Positions 25,416 through 37,080 of a stretch of 64,000 bases of DNA are shown here, piece after piece (the first letter of the stretch is position 1; every line of letters starts with the position of its first letter). Below the pieces are notes generated by a model that saw only the letters and a list, made by a program, of their open reading frames with translations, made no database searches and was not told the origin of the DNA. The DNA is from Nipponacmea schrenckii (taxonomy: Eukaryota > Mollusca > Gastropoda > Lottiidae). Location: contig CM060199.1 of the NCBI GenBank assembly GCA_030562195.1, forward strand, positions 36,848,338 through 36,912,337, given 5' to 3'. The position numbers and the translations under genes were made by a program.

Positions 25416-28400
25416 CTATTTCAATTTCTTGCTTTCTTCAGCTATTTTTGCCTTGTACTCTTTATATTGTGAATCTGTTCCAAAAATGATGTCCCACCAT
25501 AAAAATGTAGAAGAATAGTTTCCAGTGAAGTTTTTGTGATGAAAATCATGAAATCTTGAACCTGTAAGAAAATCAAATATGTTTACAGAATAAATATCAG
25601 TTAAACCATGTGATTTAATAAATATTGTATTGTAAGCACCTTGGTTAGAATTGATAACACAGTGTATTCATTTTTACATACATGATTTTTTTTATTATTC
25701 TGCTCAAGGAGACACACCACACCTATCATTACAAACTTCAGATTACTGTTTGTGCTACACACCTATCATTACAAAATCTAGATAACTGCTTGAGCTTTAT
25801 GAGCAACAAGCAGGCTCATCACCAAAAAAGAACTGTTACTTACCAGCATAGAAAGGTATAAGATGTAATATATTTATGTAGGGAACATCATAACCACTGT
25901 GTACATCAATAGTTTCAAGTAGTCGAATAGTCACCCAGGCCCATAACAATACTACATGGTTGGCAAACATCAATATACCAATGAAAAATCCAAAACCAAG
26001 AACTGCAAAAATATTAACACTAAAAAGCTTTTTCAGGTCAAATTTGATTTACATGTTCTCCAATGAAACTAGTTAGGCTCTCAACCATACATATTTTGCA
26101 AGCTATTTGACAAAACATTTACACTGGATCAAAGGTCAAATCTTGTGAAGAAGGCAGATCAGAATAATGGAGTCTTTAGGGGAAGTGGCTATAATATTGG
26201 TAAATTATAATAAATGATAATTAGAATGTATAATCTAACTATATTGGACTAGATGGTAGATATACAAACTAATCCAATGTCAGTCGCAATACTAGATGTC
26301 ATCCACATTTCCCTCCTGGAGAAACAAATATTCAACATGTCACATTGTGAAAAGACTAATGCAGCTGCCATGGGATTTAAATAGGAAATGTAGTCAATAT
26401 TGGCTACCTTGATCAATACAGTTTAAAATTGATATAAGATAAAAATAAATACTTACTGAGAGTTTCTAAAGGATGAGCATATTCTGCTGTTAAACCAAAT
26501 GGTGCCTACAAATATTGTACAATAACACTAATGTATCATAATTTAAACGTCCTACTCTTCAGCACCTTGTGGGCTTATGCAGACTGGCAACACCAGGCAG
26601 TGTACAATAAGGGAATTTTGCCTGGACGGAGGAGTAAGGTTACTATTTTTGCGATTTTCTGTAGAAGCATTTTAATGTGCACAAAAGGAATTCAAAATAT
26701 CTCTTTTAACACATCATAGAAATATCATAGCCTATAGCAAACTTAATAGCATCTCTAAGTTCCCTAGCATTTAGGATAATCTGCAATCATTATAATATTG
26801 AGATGTTTACCTACTTAAGTCTTCAATTTCCTTGATCTTTACCAAAATTTCTGACAAGTTGTAATAATAGAATTGTTAGAACAATAATTAGATTTGATAT
26901 TTACCTGGAAATGATGATGTACTTTATGTATGTGTTTATATATACGTCTATCATGTAAAGCAAAGTGTAAGAAATAGTGCCATGTATCTTCAATAACTGC
27001 ACAACCAAACACACGTAAAGCTAAATTATACCTGAAGTACAATGTACATCATTTACATGTTAGTACTAATACAGTAAACTCTTTATCTTCTATGGGTCAG
27101 AATAAGGTCCAATGCACAAGGGCATGTCAGCCATGGGGACAATACAATGAAAGAAATGTATATATATATATACACCAATTTCGATGTACAGTTTATTAGA
27201 TACATTTGCAACTAGAACTCTTTTTCTCACTTTTTGAATTATCAATATATATCCATCTAAGGCTGCTGTATAAGCTTATTACATGTATTAGTAAATATAG
27301 CCTAAATATCGAAATATTTTATTTTACTAACCATCTAGGCATTTCATCCCACCCGTAAGGTATTCCGAACATCTCTGTGAACAAATATGTGCCAGCAATA
27401 AGAGGTAACTGAAATGATTTAAATAACTAGTTTTAATGATTAATATAAAGATTGAAGGTAACAAGTAACCATAGTAACAATAAAAGGCACTGTCACAAGG
27501 TTTAAATATTGTTTAAAACTTCTGTGGTGTTAATATTTAGTCTATATAACGAAATTGAATTAAGTGGGTTCAAATTTGGGGATGTTTTGGAATGATTCTG
27601 CATCAGAATTCATCAATCAATGCCAATGAACTGTTGATATATATGACTTTCTCTGAGCTGTGTGCCCTTTTTTTTTAGAATTACATCAATGATCAATGCA
27701 TTTATCAAAATCTATCTGGTCTTACAAGGTAATGGCATGTAGTCATATGTTGTCAATTTTACTCTTATGATATATTAGAAAAAAATAATATTGTACCTGA
27801 ATAAAGAAATGGTTAAATAAAATTAACTTCAAACATTTCCACTGTTTTTCTGCAGTTTCTGGTTTATCCTAAAAAAAAAAAAGAAGAAAAGGCTTAACAA
27901 ATAATATAAGAAAAAGCTAAAGAACGCATTGAGTTACATTGAAGGCTTTATTTTCTGACTAATGATAAAAGTAAACATACCGATTGTATTTTAAATCTTC
28001 TCATGAAAGGTAGAAACTGAAAGATAAAAGCTGGTAGACAGGCAGCAAAATACACAAACTGAAAAAAAGAAAAAAGGTAAACTAGAATTGCTTACAATTA
28101 TGAACGTATTTCGAGAGCCTTAAAATATTATATAGGCTAAATTTGCAATTACCTACATCTAGACAATATATTGAATATCATTTGACCTAGTTTTCAAAGT
28201 CATAAAATAATTAGGTCACACCTTCCGTAACGGTTAATGATGGCGAAAATATGAAAATTATTAATTTTTGCTGTATTTAAGTACACTTATCTCTATGAAT
28301 TTTTTAAGTAAGCCAAATTAAAAAATATCTACTCGTAGACAATATATTGAATATTATTTGACCTAATTTTCAAGGTCATAGATTAAGTGGGTCACACCTT

Positions 28401-29576
28401 CCGTACCCGTTAAAGTGACCTAATTTTGAAAAAATCAAAATTTAAATAATTCGAAAGAAAATACGAAATTTGAAAATCGGTCTCCAAGAAAAGGTAGATA
28501 ATGATCCATTGTATCTATGTGCTAAATTTCATCAAAATCGGTCTATCAGTAGTGTCTGAATTTCGGATTTAAGAATTGTAACGAAAATTCAAAATGGCGG
28601 CCGATATGGCAGCTTGACCTAATTATTTAGGTCAAATCAATTACTATTGACAAGTTATTTATAAAACAGTTTTCACTTTTCACCTAGCAGTTATAGACCG
28701 GAAGTTACGTAATTACGTCATTTGAGGCTAAACCGGAAGTGGAATTTTTTTTTCACATTTTTTCAAAAATTATAAACATATCGCCTATCAACTGGTAAAG
28801 TTTCAAAATTTTACCATTTATATTAAAGGAGAAATCACGGTCTGAAATTTTTGCCGATGACCCTTGAATATTGAATTGCAAATCGTGGGTAAAATATTTA
28901 ACCTAATTGCATAAAACCTATAATTGTTAGTTGACAAATACATTGAAGTTTTCAAATCTGAAAATCCGGTCAAAATCGAACTGAAAATAAACTTGCTAAA
29001 GCAAAAAAACCTGAACTTCCGGTTCTCACTTCCTGTCAGAGATAGAACTTCCGGTTTTGTTTTATTTGATAATAGAAATCATTCTAAGATCAACTGTAGA
29101 TTTAGAATTTCTGCACCTTTTACCAGTTTGTCTGCAAACTCATCCAAGAATTACAAAAAAAAAAAAAATAAAATAAAATAATCCGAACGATTACAATACG
29201 TTTTCGCCAAAGTCGAAATAGGTAATTAAAAATAATTGTCTATTTTAACAGAAATATGTGTTTCAAAAATGATGCCATCGATCAGAATTGCATTCTCTGA
29301 GTTCTGACAGAGCTTTCACTTCAATAAAATAATAAAGACTATGTGGATAGTCGTAATGGGCCTATTCAATAATATTCATCATTTTAAAACTAAGATAAAG
29401 TATGCTACATTACTTACTTCGTGGACAATTAAAGATCCCCATGTTGCAATTTGAAATTTAGTATATTTTTGGTTCATTAAAATCCAGTTTTGTTTGAATG
29501 GTTCATAAAGTGGATTTTCTGGTAAATATTCCAAATAAGCTGTGGATAACACAGCATCTGTTGTTAAATTCTCCAT
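25416..29576 (-). CDS. MSMO1: methylsterol monooxygenase 1 (C-4 methylsterol oxidase)
   Basis: Eight exons 5' to 3': 29576-29418, 28058-27981, 27868-27797, 27408-27332, 27031-26905, 26505-26457, 26002-25844, 25561-25416 (stop TAG). They give 288 residues (human 293). The enzyme is an ER membrane di-iron oxidase that begins removal of C-4 methyl groups in sterol synthesis. All three histidine clusters of the fatty-acid-hydroxylase superfamily are present: HYFLH, HKVHH and HDFHH. Other landmarks are [26 protein letters not shown] and TIDVHSGYD. Hydrophobic membrane segments lie around residues 40-75, 95-120 and 190-215. The C-terminus KKLK fits a KKXX ER-retrieval signal. The first ATG is at 29576; the in-frame codon at 29582 is TTG. 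Intact and probably functional. Confidence 0.95.
28130..29160. repeat. repeat-derived segment in MSMO1 intron 1
   Basis: A ~110-bp segment with GACCTA.TTTTCAA.GTCATA and GGTCACACCTTCCGTA occurs at about 28150-28260 and 28335-28440. Farther along, TGACCTAATTATTTAGGTCA (about 28615) and several GGAAGT/ACTTCC motifs recur. The block has higher GC than its surroundings and looks like a decayed interspersed repeat. The open frame at 28924-29181 within it does not look like a gene. Confidence 0.5.
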
Positions 29577-31359
29577 TTTCAAACGATATTCTATTCCAAA
29601 AGAGATCCTTTCCCGTAAGTACGGAAAGAGATGTTTAACAGCTTTTAACTTTCAGAGTGAATTAGAAATTGCACAAGACAAACAAACTTTAGTCACTCCA
29701 CAGCAGCCATTGTTGTTAAAAGGGTATTCCTGGCTCGTGCGATATCTTCAACTCGTTATTTCATTGGCCAGTCACAATGGCCTGACAGCTGATTGAACCG
29801 TTATAAAACGACCCACGGCCTTCTTATTATGCCTTATCTCACGTAGACAGGGCATGATTTGTTAAGATAATTATTCAAGTCAATGTGCTATACTTAATTT
29901 TATAAACAACGTAATAATAAAGTCAATCTCAGGTGTAGAAAGTACTTTTCATGCTGGGGAATCCCTAGTCAAGATATAATACCGTTATGTTTCTAATAAT
30001 AGAATTTTATCAACTGTTCAACACAGGGCCTTGTATTGTCAAATTTGACAAATTTTTAACACATATTTTCATACTGCCTATAGATTTTGTATTTTGAACA
30101 GAAGAGAAAATAATATACAAATCCTTGTGATGTATAATTGTATCTTTAGCTTGATGTGGTTTAGTGGTTGGAACATTAACAGAAACATTAACACGCAAGA
30201 AAGCATAGAATAATTCTTATAGTATACTGGCTCCTCTTAGTGAATTTAAAAAAAAAAAAACGTGATCAAGATGCAACAGTAAAAAATCCAGAATATAAAT
30301 TCGAAGATTTTAATCATTTCATTGAGATATCTTGCATACGGTACTAATTAGATTTATTGACTTTATCATACCTTATATGCCTATTTCTATTATTTTGTCT
30401 TATCAGTGGTGTAGATTAATGTTTGTGGGAACCATACATCTGAAAATGTTATCTTGGCATATTTTAATTATTGTAGTCAAATTTTATAGATCTGAATTAC
30501 TACAACCATGTGCAGTATATTTAAACTGTATAAAATAATATTGTCTTTATATATAATATTTCTATATGGAATAAATAGCAGGTAACAATTTCAGATTAGT
30601 TAAATTAAGTCCAGCCTATTTCTATGGTTTTAGGGTATACAATTAAGGTTCAACAGCTTGAGAATGGTTCATCTGAATGGATAATGGATGTTTAATAACA
30701 ATCCATATTCTGATGGTCAATGATTCACATTCTGATGAATTGTAATAATTCACAATCTGATGTTCAATAGGCTAATGATTCAAAAATCATAATGTTCAAT
30801 AAAGGTTCACATCCCTATGTTCAATAATGATTCATAATCTGGTGTTCAATAATGATTCATAATCTGGTGCTCAATTATGGTTCACATCTTGATGTCAAAT
30901 AATTTTTCATGATCTGATGTTCAGTAAAAGATCACATCCCTATGTTCAATAATGATTCATAATCTGATGTTCAATTACGGTTCAAATCTTGATGTTTAAT
31001 AATGGTTCACCTCTTGATGTACATTAATATTTCAAAATCTGATGTTCAGTAAAAGTTCACAATCTGATGTTCAATATTGATTTATAATCTGATGTTCAAT
31101 TACGGTTCAAATCTTGATGTTTAATAATGGTTCACATCATGATGTCCATTCATATTTCAAAATCTGATGTTCAATATTGATTTATAATCTGATATTTAAA
31201 ACTGTTTCACATCTTGATGTTCAATCATTTTGCATAATCTGATGATCAATAAAAGTTCACAATCTGATGTTCACACCCTGATGTTCGCAATCTGATGTTC
31301 AATAGATGTCACCTATATAATATACCTTTTAATATATTAAAACCAATTTACTATTTCAG
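29577..31359. promoter_or_regulatory. divergent region between MSMO1 and the GT8-like gene
   Basis: Should hold the MSMO1 promoter and the promoter and first exon of the GT8-like gene. I could not find that exon: it must end with two bases of a split codon. Position 30650 onward is a minisatellite. Confidence 0.4.
30650..31305. repeat. degenerate ~24-bp minisatellite
   Basis: About 25 loosely conserved units of the type TGATGTTCAATAATGGTTCA followed by CATC or TAATC. Unit length drifts between about 22 and 26 bases. It lies just upstream of the first identified exon of the GT8-like gene. Confidence 0.8.
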
Positions 31360-33842
31360 GAAGTGTGGTAAAAATGTTTATATGAGCTATGCCACATCAG
31401 ATTTAACCGCTATCAGTGCGTCTGTTCTATCTCAATCATTAAAGCATACAGGAAGTAAACATTGTTGTATTTTGATGGTCACCAATGATGTCTCCTGGTT
31501 AATTAGGTTAGATTCTGATTGTTTCTTTCACAAAACAATTGAGCTTTAGTAAATTAATGCAATTTTATAAAAGAAATGTGACACCTCCATATTCTGTTTC
31601 TTCGACAAGGATATCTTTCATTGCAACGATGCAAAGACAAAGTTAGACTGGATGATAGAGGCTAAATCCACACCTGCTTCAAAACAAAAGGTGTATCTTG
31701 AGATATTGTCCAGAGATAAGAGATTCCAATCTTTTCAATGATTATAAAAGTGCATTTACAATGTATTTACTGTAAATTATGCATGAATCCTTTAAAACTG
31801 TTTCAGACCATTTTTAAAAGGAATGTTTGATGGTATTATTGATGTAGATTTAAAAACAGCTGGTAATAGAATATTACATGAAAGTTATGGCCTTATATGG
31901 TTATGGAAGAATACAAAATATGATAAAATTGCTTTTCTTGAAAATTCAGTTGTGGTAAGAAATTAAAAATATTTGTTTTAAAATAAAGTTTACCTGGTAA
32001 ACAATATTCTTCTATTCAGGTAACTGTGTCCCTTTTCACAACTGAAATCTAACAATTAGTTATCATACAATGTTATGCATTGTAACAGGGTTGTTGATTT
32101 GACTCTTTTATGTCATTATTGAAAGTCTTCAGGCAGGAATCCATATTGACTTACATTAAGACAGTTATTAACTAAACAAGAATGGTTGTTTGGCTTCTGA
32201 GAATAAGTTTACTGCTTTAATATAAAAATAACATTTAAATATCTTATGGATCAGACAAATGACTATATAAAATATATTGTGTAAGTTTATAGGTATTAAA
32301 TAATACTGATGATATATTTAATCAAACACCATTAGCTGCTATACCTGATGTAGGCTGGGCCGATAGATTTGATACAAATGTTATGTTATTACAACCAAAT
32401 AAGAAAATATTTAATAAGTTACGTAAAGCAGCTGATAAAGAAGTGAAAAATGAAAGAGAGGGGCCAGGTATACATTTTTGGATATATTTTGAATATTAAT
32501 ATATATTATGAAGATCCATGCAGCAGATCTGTTGCTCAAATTCATTGTGTTCTGCTGTCACACTGTGGCATTTCTACGAATCATACGAAATAAGGGCATT
32601 AAACGGTAGGGACCAGAACTGTGGCCACCCCGTGCCTTTTCTTACAAAGATCACTTTTCTCACAAAATGAAGGATCAATATCAATATGAAAATTGCTCTT
32701 TAAAACAAGCATCTAAATACTTTACAATAAAAGTATTCATTGATAACTCCTCATATTATAGATAGTGCTAAAGTAGAATGGTTAATTACATCTATATATC
32801 CTGACTGGAATAGACTACCTTGTATTTATAATATACATTATACATTACAAGATACTAATAGAGATGCATATAGAAGGTATGTTATTTATCAGACCTTATT
32901 TTATAGATATAAGTTATAAGTTAACACACAAACAATATTTTCTGATTTCAGAATATTTAAAAGTTAGAGATGATTGAAGATGACAGACTTTTTAACTGTT
33001 GAAATTCTTTGATAACCTCTTCTCAAATTTTATAATTATAGCCAATTGATTTTAAGTAGAAATTTCATTTGGACATAATTATGTAAATTTTGTATTATTT
33101 AGGTTGCAGCATACAATAAAGATAGTGAGATTTACTGGTGATAATAAACCATGGACTGTTCCTTTAAATTTAGATAATAATTTACCAGAGGTGTATATTG
33201 ATAAAGTGGGCCATATTTATATAGAGTTATTATTTCATGAAAAATGGTGGAATGTATTTACTAAGTATGTGCATGCAAAATTAAAGGTAGGTCCACAGTT
33301 CTATGGAACTTTTTTATGACTCTTGATTTCCTTTATGGTCAAAATGTTGTGTCATACTCACACCACACACAGACATTATAATAGATTTTTGGGTGTCAAT
33401 TTTCTCTTGAAGAAAGAGTTTTTAATAGGGATAATTTTAGGACGGTCATTAAACCATCCGTCTTTTGATTTCAGAAATATTTAAAGAAGTATAACTTACA
33501 TTTAGTTGTTAAAGATAGACATCTATTTTTAGGTAAGTATATTAACATTGTGTGGAAGAAAATCACCTGTATTTTAATCTGTCAACTTCTTAATCTATTA
33601 ATTTTAAAGTGCTCAAGGATGAAAAAAATTAAATGTGGATAATAGAAATGTAATGGATATCAATTCAATGTGTTTCAGGTAATGTAGACTTCCATGTAGA
33701 TGCAGGGTTTTTCAACCTAAAAGGTAAATCTTGCCCGAAGATGATAGTTAGAAATAATAGAACAGTCAGTAACCAATATTCTACATGGAGACAATTGTTA
33801 GAAGGTATACGAGGTTGGCAAGATGTTGGCCTTGAAGTATAG
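31360..33842 (+). CDS. glycogenin-like GT8-fold protein, probable pseudoenzyme (first exon missing)
   Basis: Exons: 31360-31506, 31807-31954, 32293-32467, 32762-32876, 33103-33286, 33475-33532, 33679-33842 (stop TAG). The frame is continuous over about 329 residues; an upstream exon must supply the start. The fold matches glycogenin, the self-glucosylating primer of glycogen synthesis: SYATSDLTAISASVLSQSL, KYDKIAFLENSVVVLNNTDD, AAIPDVGWADRFDTNVMLLQ and FTGDNKPW align by eye with the glycogenin segments. However, the DxD metal site (DAD in glycogenin) reads ENS, the DQG segment reads VEW and the HFxG histidine is Arg. I infer loss of Mn/UDP-glucose chemistry. The frame is undamaged, so it seems maintained rather than a pseudogene. 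The 31506 donor (AG|GTTAGA) was chosen because it restores the aligned frame. Confidence 0.75.
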
Positions 33843-34554
33843 ATTTATCACCTAGGTTAATCACCTATCATTAACATTAACACACTTATTGTTTATCTAG
33901 TGTCACATGTCAGTGTTTATCAACAAATTTCTGATAATTTAATTGATTTTATCTGTTAAATAATTTATATAAACCATAATTGATGAAATCAGAGACCATA
34001 GAAAATTGGAAATTGTGAAGTAAATGGCACTGATTATTGTTCATGAATCCTAATAGAAGAAAGTGTAAATTGTCTTACCAACTAATTAAATTATATTATT
34101 TAACAAATTTTGCAAATACTCCACAAAATACTCTTTAAGCTCCATAACTGGGCACAATTATATACATGATGACAATTACATTACGATGTCTATTGCCCAA
34201 CTTCTTAATGCCACTTAAGGATAAAAGTATATGCGGTTTGTATGGAGTCCCTGCATACTATTGGAGTTTTTGCACAAAAAGATTTTCGGATGTCTTGTTT
34301 CTATTTTTTATGATAAATATAATTATTTCTATAAAAGTTTTACTAGTTTATAAATGAAGAGTACAGTTTTATAAACACAACATGTACAAATATTAAGTTT
34401 GATTCATTTACAGGAGATGTCCAACAATTATAAAGTATCAGATCTTAATTCAGAATAGCTTTCTTACTCAATATATAGAATGCCATATACTTATTGTAGA
34501 CAAATCTGGTGTAACAAAGGCTGGTGATTTGGCATTAAAATGTGACAGGAGCTT

Positions 34555-34650
34555 TAATTAAGGGTTAAGGGTGTTATAAGAGATACTCTCCTATAGAAGC
34601 ACTGGTCTAGGTCTCAGGTAGAGACTATGCTATGAATTTCAGTATACATC
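34555..34650 (+). repeat. dispersed repeat, copy A
   Basis: Contains TTATAAGAGATACTCTCCTA, TAGAAGCACT and CTATGAATTTCAGTAT. The same set of words is found in reverse orientation at about 42525-42605. Probably a short MITE or SINE fragment. Confidence 0.65.
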
Positions 34651-35454
34651 AATTTGATAAGAAATTACTCTCTGGTTAAATTTTTCTGTAAAATATTTTT
34701 AGTACATGATCTACTCTGATATGATATTATCATATATTGCTGGACAAAACCTTTAGATAGAAATAAAATAAGCTGTAACCTTTAGACAATAAATAATTCA
34801 AAAATAAACTTGTCACAAAAATTCATGCAATTACATAATATTTGATTAAAAATATGAGAATTTGGCCACAAAAAATAGGCATTTAATATAATGTAATTTT
34901 GCACTGAATATAGAAATGTAATATCAAATCTGTACAATGACACCTTATTTTTTAAATTTTGACTACCAATATTCTTCTTGACATTAACTTAACAGTTCCA
35001 GTTTAGCATAATGAACATATCTCTGAATAGATTCTGAATAATTGGTCCTTTGAAAATGAGCTTCAACAAATGATTTGATATATATAGATATATAGTCATA
35101 GACATGGTATTGTACATAATGAAAATGACAGACTTGAGACTGAAATAAGATAATTGACAGTACATATTAGTTAATATTATCCTTGCAAACAAATACATGT
35201 ATGTTTTTATAACAGAAACACAAAATATTCCCTCTAATACAGTTAACGCAGAATGGGCTGATGCAGAATAAGCCACGCCACTCAAAGCACTTGAAATACA
35301 CATATAAAATCTTAAAATATAAATCTATTTATGTTATTTTGAAGTAAAAATATACAAAGTGCCATCTGTCTGACTATCAAAAGTACTTATCATGCTAAAA
35401 ATATATACTGTATAATTCCGAGTATAGTTCGCACGTTTTTACCCTAAGAAAGAG

Positions 35455-36800
35455 ATTGTGTCCTCTATTTCCATAATAGAACATGATAGATTCTTAACTC
35501 TATTTTAAATGCTGAAATTAAATAATTCCGTAACTGATAGTAGAACATGATAGATTCTTAACTCTATTTTAAATACTGAAATTAAATAATTCCATAACTG
35601 ATAATAGAACATGATAGATTCTTAACTCTATTTTAAATGCCAAAATCAAATCATTCCATAACTGATAATAGAACATGATAGATTCTTAACTCTATTTTAA
35701 ATACTGAAATTAAATAATTCCATAACTGATAATAGAACATGATAGATTCTTAACTCTATTTTAAATACTGAAATTAAATAATTCCATAACTGATAATAGA
35801 ACATGATAGATTCTTAACTCTATTTTAAATACTGAAATTAAATAATTCCATAACTGATAATAGAACATGATAGATTCTTAACTCTATTTTAAATACTGAA
35901 ATTAAATAATTCCATAACTGATAATAGAACATGATAGATTCTTAACTCTATTTTAAATACTGAAATTAAATAATTCCATAACTGATAATAGAACATGATA
36001 GATTCTTAACTCTATTTTAATATGAAATTAAATAATTCCATAACTGATAATAGAACATGATAGATTCTTTAACTCATTTTAAATACTGAAATTAAATAAT
36101 TCCGTAACTGATAATAGAACATGATAGATTCTTAACTCTATTTTAAATACTGAAATTAAATAATTCCATAACTGATAATAGAACATGATAGATTCTTAAC
36201 TCTATTTTAAATACTAAATTAAATAATTCCATAACTGATAATAGAACATGATAGATTCTTAACTCTATTTTAAATACTGAAATTAAATAATTCCATAACT
36301 GATAATAGAACATGATAGATTCTTTACTCTATTTTAAATGCCGAAATCAAATCATTCCATAACTGATAATAGAACATGATAGATTCTTTACTCTATTTTA
36401 AATGCCGAAATAAATATTCCATAACTGATAATAGAACATGATAGATTCTTTACTCTATTTTAAATACTGAAATTAAATAATTCCTTAAATATGTAGATAA
36501 TATTTAAACTGAAATTAGTAACCATGATAATGAACTGATAGTTTTACTCTATTTTAAATACTGAAATTAAATAATTCCATAACTGATAATAGAACATGAT
36601 AGATTCTTAACTCTATTTTAAATACCGAAATTAAATAATTCCATAACTGATAGTAGAACATGATAGATTCTTTACTCTATTTTAAATGCCAAAATCAAAT
36701 CATTCCATAACTGATAATAGAACATGATAGATTCTTTACTCTATTTTAAAATGTCAAATAATTTTAATGATAATGAGCACATGATAGACTTTTTACTCTT
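35455..36800. repeat. 64-bp minisatellite, about 20 copies
   Basis: The unit begins TAGAACATGATAGATTCTTA, continues ACTCTATTTTAAATACTGAA and ends with ATTCCATAACTGATAA. Copies in the middle are nearly identical. The outer copies (35455-35640 and 36330-36800) carry shared variants such as AATGCCAAAATCAAATCATT, showing growth from the centre. It lies 3' of chimaerin. Confidence 0.95.
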
Positions 36801-37080
36801 TTAATTTTATATTAAATTCCTTAAATTATGTAGAGAAAGATGTAACTGCAAGTAACCTGAGAATTGAACTGGCATAGTATTTTGGTTTTAATGCAAAAAA
36901 TTATTGTTTTTGTAATAAACTTATGTTATGAAAAGGTAATAAACAATTTGTGCGAATTCAAGCAAAAATATTTCTAAGTTTTCAACCCAATGTCTACTGT
37001 CACACCTAATTAGCCTTAGGAATCATAATTAACAATTTTAAAATATTTCAATAAATTATGTTTTGTTGGTTTGATGTGCC

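Larger units (their letters stand above)
33843..37080. other. convergent 3' region of the GT8-like gene and chimaerin, largely minisatellite
   Basis: UTR-like AT-rich sequence, with AATAAA near 34763 on the plus strand, then the 64-bp array described separately. No exon recognised. Confidence 0.5.

Noticed and set aside
28924..29181. 85-residue plus-strand open frame
   Set aside because: It lies in a repeat-derived block of MSMO1 intron 1 and ends in a poly-A run.
30650..31305. CRISPR-like array
   Set aside because: The units are degenerate and directly adjacent without unique spacers, and the host genome is eukaryotic; it is a minisatellite.
31295..31359. ATG at 31295 as the start of the GT8-like protein
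   Set aside because: A good acceptor (CTATTTCAG) at 31351-31359 separates this from the conserved part, and the extra residues do not resemble the family; the true first exon is probably farther upstream.
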